Assembly (NCBI RefSeq): GCF_036178845.1 | Contig: NZ_CP108070.1 | Location: 6,448,001 to 6,512,000 of the forward strand | Origin: Streptomyces sp. NBC_00271 | GTDB taxonomy: Bacteria; Actinomycetota; Actinomycetes; Streptomycetales; Streptomycetaceae | Reading direction: 5' to 3' | DNA length: 64,000 nt | Part shown: piece by piece, positions 40,513 through 48,514 of the stretch | Layout of the letters: every line of letters starts with the position of its first letter | Position numbering within the stretch: position 1 is the stretch's first letter | Made by a program: the position numbers and the translations under genes | Notes under the pieces: generated by a model | What the model was told of the DNA's origin: nothing | The model's database searches: none | The model's input: the letters and a program-made list of their open reading frames with translations, nothing else

Positions 40513-42918
40513 ATGGCGGGGCTTTCTACCCCTCATCAGTTTGACCATCCCACAACCTTCGCATCCGCAGTACTGACCAATGACAATCGCTTGATCGTGA
40601 TGGTCATCGGTGCCGTGGCCCTGGCGGCCCTGGTGGTCGCCGGGGTGCTGGTACGGCAAGTGCTCGCGGCCGGCGAGGGCACCGACAGCATGAAGAAGAT
40701 CGCGACGGCCATCCAGGAAGGCGCGAACGCCTACCTGGGGCGGCAGATGCGCACGCTCGGTGTATTCGCCGTCGTGGTGTTCTTCCTGCTCATGCTGCTG
40801 CCCGCGGACGACTGGAATCAGCGCGCCGGACGATCGATCTTCTTCTTGATCGGCGCGGCGTTCTCGGCGACCACCGGTTATATCGGTATGTGGCTCGCCG
40901 TACGCAGCAACGTCCGCGTGGCCGCCGCGGCAAGGGAAGCGACTCCGGCCAAGGGCGAACCCGAAAAGGATCTCACCGCCGTCTCGCACAAAGCCATGAA
41001 GATCGCTTTCCGTACCGGCGGCGTCGTCGGCATGTTCACGGTGGGGCTCGGTCTGCTGGGCGCCTCCTGTGTGGTGCTGGTGTACGCGGCCGACGCGCCG
41101 AAGGTCCTGGAGGGCTTCGGTCTCGGCGCGGCGCTGATCGCCATGTTCATGCGTGTCGGCGGCGGCATCTTCACCAAGGCCGCCGACGTCGGCGCCGACC
41201 TGGTCGGCAAGGTCGAGCAGGGCATTCCGGAGGACGATCCGCGCAATGCCGCGACCATCGCCGACAACGTGGGCGACAACGTCGGCGACTGCGCCGGCAT
41301 GGCCGCGGACCTCTTCGAGTCGTACGCCGTCACGCTCGTCGCCGCGCTGATCCTCGGCAAAGCGGCGTTCGGCGACTCCGGGCTCGCCTTCCCGTTGATC
41401 GTGCCCGCGATCGGCGTTCTCACCGCGATGGTCGGCATCTTCGCGGTGGCACCCCGACGCTCCGACCGCAGCGGCATGTCCGCGATCAACCGCGGCTTCT
41501 TCATCTCCGCGGTGATCTCGTTGGTGCTGGTGGCGGTGGCCGTCTTCATCTACCTGCCGGGGAAGTACGCCGACCTCGACGGCGTCACGGACGCGGCGAT
41601 CAAGGCGAAGGACGGCGATCCGCGGATCCTGGCGCTCATCGCGGTGGCCATCGGCATCGTGCTGGCCGCGCTCATCCAGCAGCTGACCGGCTACTTCACC
41701 GAGACCACCCGTCGTCCCGTACGGGACATCGGCAAGAGCTCGCTCACCGGCGCGGCCACCGTCGTCCTGGCCGGTATCTCCATCGGCCTGGAATCGGCCG
41801 TCTACACCGCCCTGCTGATCGGCCTCGGCGTCTACGGGGCCTTCCTGCTCGGCGGTACGTCGATCATCCTCGCGCTGTTCGCGGTGGCGCTCGCCGGAAC
41901 CGGCCTGCTCACCACGGTCGGTGTCATCGTCGCCATGGACACCTTCGGTCCGGTCTCCGACAACGCGCAGGGCATCGCCGAGATGTCCGGCGACGTCACG
42001 GGCGCGGGCGCCCAGGTGCTCACCGACCTGGACGCGGTGGGCAACACCACCAAGGCCATCACCAAGGGCATCGCCATCGCCACGGCCGTCCTCGCGGCCT
42101 CGGCGCTCTTCGGCTCGTACCGGGACGCGATCCTCACGGCCGCGAACGACGTGGGCGAGAAGGTCTCCGGTCCTGGCGCGCCGCTGAACCTGATGATGGA
42201 CATCTCGCAGCCCAACAACCTGGTGGGCCTGATCGCGGGCGCGGCGGTCGTCTTCCTCTTCTCGGGCCTCGCGATCAACGCGGTGTCCCGGTCCGCGGGG
42301 GCCGTGGTCTACGAGGTGCGGCGGCAGTTCCGCGAGCACCCCGGGATCATGGACTACACGGAGAAGCCGGAGTACGGGCGGGTCGTCGACATCTGCACCA
42401 AGGACGCCCTGCGGGAGCTGGCCACTCCGGGTCTGCTCGCCGTCCTGGCGCCCATCGCCATCGGCTTCACGCTCGGCGTCGGCGCGCTCGGCTCGTATCT
42501 GGCGGGCGCGATCGGCACCGGCACGCTGATGGCGGTCTTCCTCGCCAACTCCGGCGGTGCGTGGGACAACGCGAAGAAACTCGTCGAGGACGGCCACCAC
42601 GGCGGCAAGGGCAGCGAGGCCCACGCCGCCACGGTGATCGGCGACACCGTCGGCGACCCCTTCAAGGACACCGCGGGCCCCGCGATCAACCCGCTCCTCA
42701 AGGTGATGAACCTGGTGGCGCTGTTGATCGCACCCGCGGTCGTGAAGTTCTCGTACGGCGAGGACAAGAACCTCGGTATGCGCATCCTGATCGCGGTGCT
42801 CTCGATCCTGGTGATCGTGGGCGCGGTGTACATCTCCAAGCGGCGCGGGATCGCCGTGGGTGACGAAGGCAACGCGGAACGAGTGTCCAAGTCTCACGAC
42901 GCCGCGGTGGTTTCGTAG
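40513..42918 (+). CDS. hppA: Membrane H+-translocating pyrophosphatase
   Basis: 801 residues with about 16 membrane helices. Substrate motifs are present: GGIFTKAADVGADLVGKVE, DNVGDNVGDCAGMAADLFES and, near the end, GDTVGDPFKDTAGPAINPL. AVGNTTKAITKG has Lys at the position that makes the enzyme K+-independent. It hydrolyses PPi and pumps protons. AAGGAGGACGA gives an ideal start signal. A palindrome and an AT-rich region upstream suggest regulated transcription. Confidence 0.97.
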   Translation: MAGLSTPHQFDHPTTFASAVLTNDNRLIVMVIGAVALAALVVAGVLVRQVLAAGEGTDSMKKIATAIQEGANAYLGRQMRTLGVFAVVVFFLLMLLPADDWNQRAGRSIFFLIGAAFSATTGYIGMWLAVRSNVRVAAAAREATPAKGEPEKDLTAVSHKAMKIAFRTGGVVGMFTVGLGLLGASCVVLVYAADAPKVLEGFGLGAALIAMFMRVGGGIFTKAADVGADLVGKVEQGIPEDDPRNAATIADNVGDNVGDCAGMAADLFESYAVTLVAALILGKAAFGDSGLAFPLIVPAIGVLTAMVGIFAVAPRRSDRSGMSAINRGFFISAVISLVLVAVAVFIYLPGKYADLDGVTDAAIKAKDGDPRILALIAVAIGIVLAALIQQLTGYFTETTRRPVRDIGKSSLTGAATVVLAGISIGLESAVYTALLIGLGVYGAFLLGGTSIILALFAVALAGTGLLTTVGVIVAMDTFGPVSDNAQGIAEMSGDVTGAGAQVLTDLDAVGNTTKAITKGIAIATAVLAASALFGSYRDAILTAANDVGEKVSGPGAPLNLMMDISQPNNLVGLIAGAAVVFLFSGLAINAVSRSAGAVVYEVRRQFREHPGIMDYTEKPEYGRVVDICTKDALRELATPGLLAVLAPIAIGFTLGVGALGSYLAGAIGTGTLMAVFLANSGGAWDNAKKLVEDGHHGGKGSEAHAATVIGDTVGDPFKDTAGPAINPLLKVMNLVALLIAPAVVKFSYGEDKNLGMRILIAVLSILVIVGAVYISKRRGIAVGDEGNAERVSKSHDAAVVS

Positions 42919-42944
42919 CGTTCGGGTCTTTGGGCAGGTCCCCG

Positions 42945-42980
42945 CGGGCGGGCGGCACGCAGCGACGTGCCGCCCGCCCG
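42945..42980 (+). terminator. Terminator after hppA, perfect 15-bp stem
   Basis: CGGGCGGGCGGCACG with its exact complement at 42966-42980 around CAGCGA, about 27 bases past the stop. Confidence 0.9.
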
Positions 42981-43130
42981 TCGTTCGGGTGTGTTCGCAC
43001 CCGTGTCGTGAGCCTTCTCTCGTATGGAGCAAATGGCTGCAATAGAGACTAAATCGGAAATTCGCCATAGGGGCGGCGTCCATGCGGCGTGTAAGTTCCG
43101 GGGCCGAGAGCCACGGAAGGGACCAAACCG

Positions 43131-43715
43131 GTGAACAAGAAGCTCACGGCCGCACTGTCCGGCGGTGCGGTACTGGTGCTGGCGCTGTCGGCATGCAGCA
43201 GCGGTAGCAGCAAGGACGACAAGCTGGACCCCTGGGCCAAGCAGGTCTGTGACGCGGTGCAGCCGCAGGTCCAGAAGATCGCGGCCGCCAACACCGCGAT
43301 CCAGAAGGAGACCACGGACCAGAGCGCACCGGCGGACGTGCAGAAGGCCGACTCCAAGGGCTTCCAGGACATCTCCGACGCCTACAAGGCGATGGCTGCC
43401 GCCATCGAGAAGGCCGGCCCGCCGGACGTGGACAGCGGCAAGACCAAGCAGGAGAACGCGGTCAAGGAGCTCAACGCCCTCTCCGCCTCCTACGCCGATC
43501 TGGGGAAGCAGTCCGACGCGCTGAACACGAAGAACCAGGCGAAGTTCGCGGACGGTCTCGACGGCGTCGCCAAGCAGCTGGAGAAGCTCAGCAAGACCGG
43601 GACCGACGCCCTGAAGGAGCTCGAAGCGGGCGACGTCGGCAAGGCGATGGCGAAGCAGGTCAGCTGCAAGTCCGCCGCCTCCGCGTCCGCCTCGCCGGCG
43701 ACCACCCAGGGCTGA
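43131..43715 (+). CDS. Small secreted lipoprotein
   Basis: 194 residues. The signal peptide MNKKLTAALSGGAVLVLALSAC ends in the lipobox LSAC (Cys22). The mature part is helical, rich in Lys, Ala and Asp, with two conserved-looking Cys (VCDAV and VSCKS) that may pair. It has no known enzymatic motif. Actinobacteria often carry such small lipoproteins beside the methyltransferase gene. GTG start. Confidence 0.85.
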   Translation: MNKKLTAALSGGAVLVLALSACSSGSSKDDKLDPWAKQVCDAVQPQVQKIAAANTAIQKETTDQSAPADVQKADSKGFQDISDAYKAMAAAIEKAGPPDVDSGKTKQENAVKELNALSASYADLGKQSDALNTKNQAKFADGLDGVAKQLEKLSKTGTDALKELEAGDVGKAMAKQVSCKSAASASASPATTQG

Positions 43716-43776
43716 CCCCCCGAGGAGCGCCCGGAGAGCGACCGCAGAACGGGATTCGGTCCGGCACCCGGAAAGA

Positions 43777-43800
43777 GCCCGGTACGCGCGCGTACCGGGC
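43777..43800 (+). terminator. 24-bp perfect palindrome after the lipoprotein gene
   Basis: GCCCGGTACGCG followed by its exact complement CGCGTACCGGGC, about 62 bases past the stop. Confidence 0.75.
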
Positions 43801-43943
43801 CCGTGGCGCGCGCCCTATGGCTTCCCGGCACAAGCACGGCCCACGGCTCCCCGTACAGCCCCCAGGGCTCCTCGTGCGGGCTTGTCCACATTCGCACGGG
43901 CTCTGTCCACAGGTGTGCGTCCCTTTCGGCGGGAGCGGACACA

Positions 43944-45473
43944 ATGGGGTACGTGAGTCACACCAGCCTGTCACCGTTGCCCTCGTCCGACCGCGTCGAC
44001 GTCGCCGCTCGGCTGCGGGACGCCCTGCTCGGCGCCTCCTTCACCGCTGACGGTCTGCTCGACCTGCTCGGCGCCCCCGCGTACGCGGCGCTGGCGCGCA
44101 GCGAGACCGTGCCCGCGCTCCGGGCGACCCGCGGGGACACACCGCTGGAGACGCTCGTACGGCTGTTCCTGCTCCAGCAGCCCGTCCCGCACGCGCGCGT
44201 GGCGGACGTGCTGCCGGTGGAGGACTGCCTGGAGAGCGGCTGGCTGACCCGGGCGGGCGCGGACGAGGTCGCCGCGACCGTGGACGTCCGGCCGTACGGC
44301 GGGCCCGGCGGCGAGGACTGGTTCATCGTGTCCGACCTGGGGTGCGCCGTCGGTGGCGCGGGCGGCATCGGCAGCCGGGAGGAGGGCGTCGTCCTGGGTG
44401 TGGGCGGCGCGTCCACGACCCTGGCCGGCATCACCGTACGTACGCCCGTCTCCTCCGCGCTCGACCTCGGCACCGGCTCCGGGATCCAGGCCCTGCACGC
44501 CGCGCAGCACGCCACGCGCGTGACCGCGACCGACCTCAACCCGCGCGCCCTGCACATCACCGCGCTCACCCTGGCGCTGTCCGGTGCCCCGGCGGCCGAT
44601 CTGCGCGAGGGCTCCCTCTTCGCGCCGATCGCGGACGACGAGACGTACGACCTGATCGTCTCGAACCCGCCCTTCGTGATCTCGCCCGGCGCCCGGCTCA
44701 CCTACCGCGACGGCGGGATGGGCGGGGACGATCTGTGCCGCACGCTCGTTCAGCAGGCGGGGGACCGGCTCAACGACGGGGGGTATGCGCAGTTCCTGGC
44801 CAACTGGCAGCACGTGGAGGGCGAGGACTGGCAGGACCGGCTGCGTTCCTGGGTGCCGCGCGGCTGTGACGCCTGGATCGTGCAGCGCGAGGTGCAGGAC
44901 GTCACGCAGTACGCGGAGTTGTGGCTGCGCGACGCGGGCGACCACCGCGACGCCCCCGCCGAGTACCAGGCGCGGTACGACGCCTGGCTGGACGAGTTCG
45001 AGGCCCGCAAGGTCAAGGCCGTCGGCTTCGGATGGATCACGCTGCGCAGAACGGCCGCCGCCGAGCCCTCGATCACGGTCGAGGAGTGGCCGCACTCCAT
45101 CGAACAGCCGCTCGGTGAGACCGTGCGCGCGCACTTCGACCGCGTCGACTACCTGCGGGCGAGCGACGACGCTGCCCTGCTCGCCGGTCACTTCAGGCTC
45201 GTGGCCGAGGTCGTGCAGGAGCAGGTCGGGCTGCCCGGCGCCGAGGACCCGGAGCACGTGGTGCTGCGCCAGCACCGTGGGATGCGCCGGGCCACCAAGG
45301 TGGACACGGTCGGCGCGGGCTTCGCGGGCGTGTGTGACGGCACGCTGAGCGCCGGGCGGATCCTGGACGCCATCGCCCAATTGGTCGGCGAGGACCCGGT
45401 GTTGCTGCGTGACCGGACGCCCGCGCAGATCCGGCTGCTGGTGGAGCAGGGGTTCCTTGAGCCCGCGGAGTGA
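43944..45473 (+). CDS. Class I SAM-dependent methyltransferase (HemK-like)
   Basis: 509 residues. The methyltransferase core shows LDLGTGSGIQAL (about 173-184, motif I), TDLNPRALHIT and SNPPFVISPG (motif IV, NPPF), typical of N-methyltransferases acting on glutamine or nucleobases. The N-terminal 160 residues and C-terminal 200 are found in the actinobacterial DUF7059/DUF7782-flanked group. The substrate is unknown. GGGAG lies 8 bases before the ATG at 43944; upstream in-frame sequence does not look like protein. Confidence 0.88.
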   Translation: MGYVSHTSLSPLPSSDRVDVAARLRDALLGASFTADGLLDLLGAPAYAALARSETVPALRATRGDTPLETLVRLFLLQQPVPHARVADVLPVEDCLESGWLTRAGADEVAATVDVRPYGGPGGEDWFIVSDLGCAVGGAGGIGSREEGVVLGVGGASTTLAGITVRTPVSSALDLGTGSGIQALHAAQHATRVTATDLNPRALHITALTLALSGAPAADLREGSLFAPIADDETYDLIVSNPPFVISPGARLTYRDGGMGGDDLCRTLVQQAGDRLNDGGYAQFLANWQHVEGEDWQDRLRSWVPRGCDAWIVQREVQDVTQYAELWLRDAGDHRDAPAEYQARYDAWLDEFEARKVKAVGFGWITLRRTAAAEPSITVEEWPHSIEQPLGETVRAHFDRVDYLRASDDAALLAGHFRLVAEVVQEQVGLPGAEDPEHVVLRQHRGMRRATKVDTVGAGFAGVCDGTLSAGRILDAIAQLVGEDPVLLRDRTPAQIRLLVEQGFLEPAE

Positions 45474-45629
45474 AGGGCTGAGTCGCATGTGCCTGTTCTG
45501 ACGGGATTGGGCAATATTGATCAGGATTGGTCGGTAAAAGGGCTCCTGTCAGTGGCGCGTGCGAAGCTACCTTCAAGAGACAAGCTCCATGCGTCCTCGG
45601 GGGAGGCGCGCTGTCTCGGGGGAGGCGCC

Positions 45630-47972
45630 ATGGCGGGGGAGACGCCGGATCAGGGCGAGGGCAGGATCATCGGCGGCCGGTACCGGCTGCTGCGGACGCT
45701 CGGCGCGGGCGGCATGGGGAGGGTGTGGCTCGCGTACGACGCGGAGTTGGCCTGCGAGGTCTCCATGAAGGAGATCGCGCTGCCGGACGTGCCGATGGAC
45801 GCGGCGGAGCATGGGCAGCGCGTCGCCCGGGCGCGCAGCGAGGCCCGGCACGCGGCGCGGCTGCGCGGGCATCCCCATGTGGTGACCGTGCACGACGTGG
45901 TGGTGCACGAGGGACTGCCGTGGATCGTCATGGAGTACGTGCCGGACGCGGTCGATCTGCAGGCGGTCGTACGGCAGTCGGGGCCGCTGTCGCCCGCTCG
46001 GGCCGCCCGGATCGGGCTGGCCGTCCTCGACGCGCTCTCCGCCGGACACCGGATCGGGATCCTCCACAGGGATGTGAAACCGGCCAACATCCTTCTGGCT
46101 CCCGACTCTTCGGGCGATCCCTACGCGCGCGTACTGCTCACCGACTACGGGATCGCGCTCCAGCCCGAGTCCCGCGAGCCCCGGCTCACCGCCACCGCCG
46201 GCATCCTCGGCACGCCCGGCTATCTCGCCCCCGAGCGCGCCCGTGGCGAGCCGCCCACCCCGGCCGCGGACCTCTTCTCCCTCGGCGCCACGTTGTACGC
46301 CGCCGTCGAGGGCCGTGGTCCCTTCGACCGGCCGGGGCAGTACGCGACTCTGACGGCCCTGCTCGGCGAGGAACCCACCCCGCCCGTCCGAGCGGGTGAA
46401 CTGACCTCCGTACTGCAAGGACTGCTCGTCAAGGACCCATTGCGGCGGTCGTCGCCGGAGGCGGTCGCGCGGGGGCTCGAGCGGGTGGCGCAGGCGGCGG
46501 CGGGCGGGGTGTTCGGGCCACCGCCGGGGTATCCCGCGGGGCTACCACCGGGGTATCCCGCGGAGCTGCCGCCCGGGTACGTCGCGGGACCGTCGTCCGG
46601 GTACGCCGCCGGACCGTCACCCGGGTATGTCGCAGGGGCGCCGCCCGGGTTCGTTGCCGGGGCACCGCCCGGGCATGTCGCGGGCTCGCCTCCGGGAACT
46701 CCGCAGACCCCTGGCGTTCCGCCGATCCCTGGCGTTCCGCAGACCTTAGGCGTCCCACAGGCCCCTGGCGTTCCGCAGACCTCAGGCGTCCCACAAGCCC
46801 CCGGCGTCCCGCAGACCCCAGGCGCGCCCCCGACCCCGAACACCCCGTACAACCCCAGCACCCCGTACAACCCGAACACCCCGCACAACCCCAACACCCC
46901 GCACACTCCACCAGGCGGCCCGGCCGCCCCCGGTGGCCCGCTCGGACCGCCCTCCGGCTCCCCGCCTGCGTACGGCCCTTGGCGCCCGTCCACTCCGAGT
47001 GGTGCGTACGAGTGGAACCCGTACGCCGGGACCGGTGCGGCCACCCGGTCCACGGCCGCTCTGCCCCTGCCGCCGGCGCGCCGCAGGAGGCCTCTGGTCC
47101 CCGTCGTCGCCCTCGTCGTGGGCGTCCTCCTGGTGGTCGTCGGCGGCACCTGGGCCGCCGTTTCACTCACCGGCGACGACGGCGGCACGAAGGGCGCGAC
47201 CGCGAAGAAGCGCCCCACAGGGAGCCCGTCGTCGGGACCGACGGAGCCTGTGTATCCGTACGGCGAACAGGTGGGCCTCACCAAGCCGTTGCAGGCCGGC
47301 GACTGCGTGAAGGCGGTCTGGTCGGGACCCGCCTTCAAGTCGGCGGTCAACTTGGGCGTCGTCAACTGCGCCAAGGACTGGCCGGACGGCCAGGTCGTGG
47401 CCGTCGACACGGCCGACGACTACGCCGATGCTCTCGCCCATGGCGCGCAGCGCTGCACCAGCCAGAGCACGGATACGGCCGACGTCCTGCCCGACGCGGG
47501 TGTCTACGCCGTCGCACCGACGAAGGACGGGTTCGGCGTGGCCAAGGGCGGTACGGCGTGTCTCGTGCTCGGACGCCATGTCGCGATAGGCGGCGAAGTG
47601 GGGCGGTTCCGGGATGCGGGGGTGAATCTGTGGCCCACTCAGATGGGCACCGGGGACTGCTGGAACTACGCGGAGAAGGGCAAGAGCTTCGAGGCTCACC
47701 TGGCGGACTGTGGTGAGCCGCACACCGACCAGGTGATCGGCACCGCGCGGGCCGCGGCGGGCATGGACTACAAGAAGGCCCTCGCCCAGGGAGGCAAGCT
47801 CTGTACCAACAAGTTTGCGTCGAGTTGGGCGTCCGACACGGAGCACACCGTCTCCGGTTGGCTGGCCAGTGAAGAGGAGTGGAATCAAGGATTCAACAAA
47901 GTCGTGTGCACCGTGAGACGGGTCGACGGTGCGCGGACGAGCGAGCGGATACCCGATCCCGCCACGGTCTGA
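45630..47972 (+). CDS. Membrane Ser/Thr protein kinase with septum-formation-like sensor
   Basis: 780 residues. The kinase domain is residues 14-285, with GAGGMGRV loop, Lys47, catalytic HRDVKPANI (Asp148) and DYG (172-174) instead of DFG. The linker (about 290-450) is Pro-rich with PPGY, PGVPQ and NTP repeats. One membrane helix (VPVVALVVGVLLVVVGGTWAA) precedes an outside domain with several Cys. That domain is duplicated in form (GDCVKAVW and GDCWNYAEK), like DUF4190/septum-formation domains. It senses an external cue, unknown. GGGGGAGG precedes ATG 45630. Confidence 0.92.
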   Translation: MAGETPDQGEGRIIGGRYRLLRTLGAGGMGRVWLAYDAELACEVSMKEIALPDVPMDAAEHGQRVARARSEARHAARLRGHPHVVTVHDVVVHEGLPWIVMEYVPDAVDLQAVVRQSGPLSPARAARIGLAVLDALSAGHRIGILHRDVKPANILLAPDSSGDPYARVLLTDYGIALQPESREPRLTATAGILGTPGYLAPERARGEPPTPAADLFSLGATLYAAVEGRGPFDRPGQYATLTALLGEEPTPPVRAGELTSVLQGLLVKDPLRRSSPEAVARGLERVAQAAAGGVFGPPPGYPAGLPPGYPAELPPGYVAGPSSGYAAGPSPGYVAGAPPGFVAGAPPGHVAGSPPGTPQTPGVPPIPGVPQTLGVPQAPGVPQTSGVPQAPGVPQTPGAPPTPNTPYNPSTPYNPNTPHNPNTPHTPPGGPAAPGGPLGPPSGSPPAYGPWRPSTPSGAYEWNPYAGTGAATRSTAALPLPPARRRRPLVPVVALVVGVLLVVVGGTWAAVSLTGDDGGTKGATAKKRPTGSPSSGPTEPVYPYGEQVGLTKPLQAGDCVKAVWSGPAFKSAVNLGVVNCAKDWPDGQVVAVDTADDYADALAHGAQRCTSQSTDTADVLPDAGVYAVAPTKDGFGVAKGGTACLVLGRHVAIGGEVGRFRDAGVNLWPTQMGTGDCWNYAEKGKSFEAHLADCGEPHTDQVIGTARAAAGMDYKKALAQGGKLCTNKFASSWASDTEHTVSGWLASEEEWNQGFNKVVCTVRRVDGARTSERIPDPATV

Positions 47973-48080
47973 GCGGTCCATGGGGCGCCGTCTTCCCGGC
48001 GTTCACCACAGGTTCGCACGTCGGCTTCCGGGGAGTGGCAACCTCCCCATCCTGGGGCTCCGGGGTGGAGGGACATATCA

Positions 48081-48278
48081 ATGGAAAGCGGACCGGCGAT
48101 CTTCGTGGGGACGGTGTTCGCCCTGTTTGGAGGCGGACTGCTGGTCTGGACCGCGGTGCGGGTGCGACAGGGCGAGCCCGTCGCCGTCGGTGTGAACCGC
48201 GTCGCATCGGCGACGCTCGCCGGCGTCGCCGGAGCTGGTGTGCTGGCGCTCGGGATGTGGTGTTTTACGCGCGCGTGA
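48081..48278 (+). CDS. Small membrane protein, unknown function
   Basis: 65 residues with two hydrophobic helices (about 7-27 and 42-60) around a basic loop VRVRQGEPVAV. GGAGGGACATATCA precedes the ATG. It lies between the kinase and topA genes. No family is recognised. Confidence 0.75.
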   Translation: MESGPAIFVGTVFALFGGGLLVWTAVRVRQGEPVAVGVNRVASATLAGVAGAGVLALGMWCFTRA

Positions 48279-48514
48279 GAGGCGGCTCTCCGGTAACTGA
48301 GAGGTCACGCTCCGGATAGGCCCGAAAAGGCCGCTGGACACTCCGGGCGGCAGGAATGGCGGTAGTCGGGTTACCGTTCGAGTGGCCGTTGCGGGCTTTT
48401 CCCGTTTGACACGGGGGCGGGATGTACCGTCACACTCCGCAGCGTCAGCATGACCCGACCCCCGGGACCAAGGCCCGGGGAGACCCCCTGCGTCGACCGG
48501 AGAGAAGAGCGAAG

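Noticed and set aside
40450..43083. An 877-codon minus-strand frame opposite hppA
   Set aside because: Asp/Arg/Gly-rich shadow without motifs; the plus frame is a full H+-pyrophosphatase.
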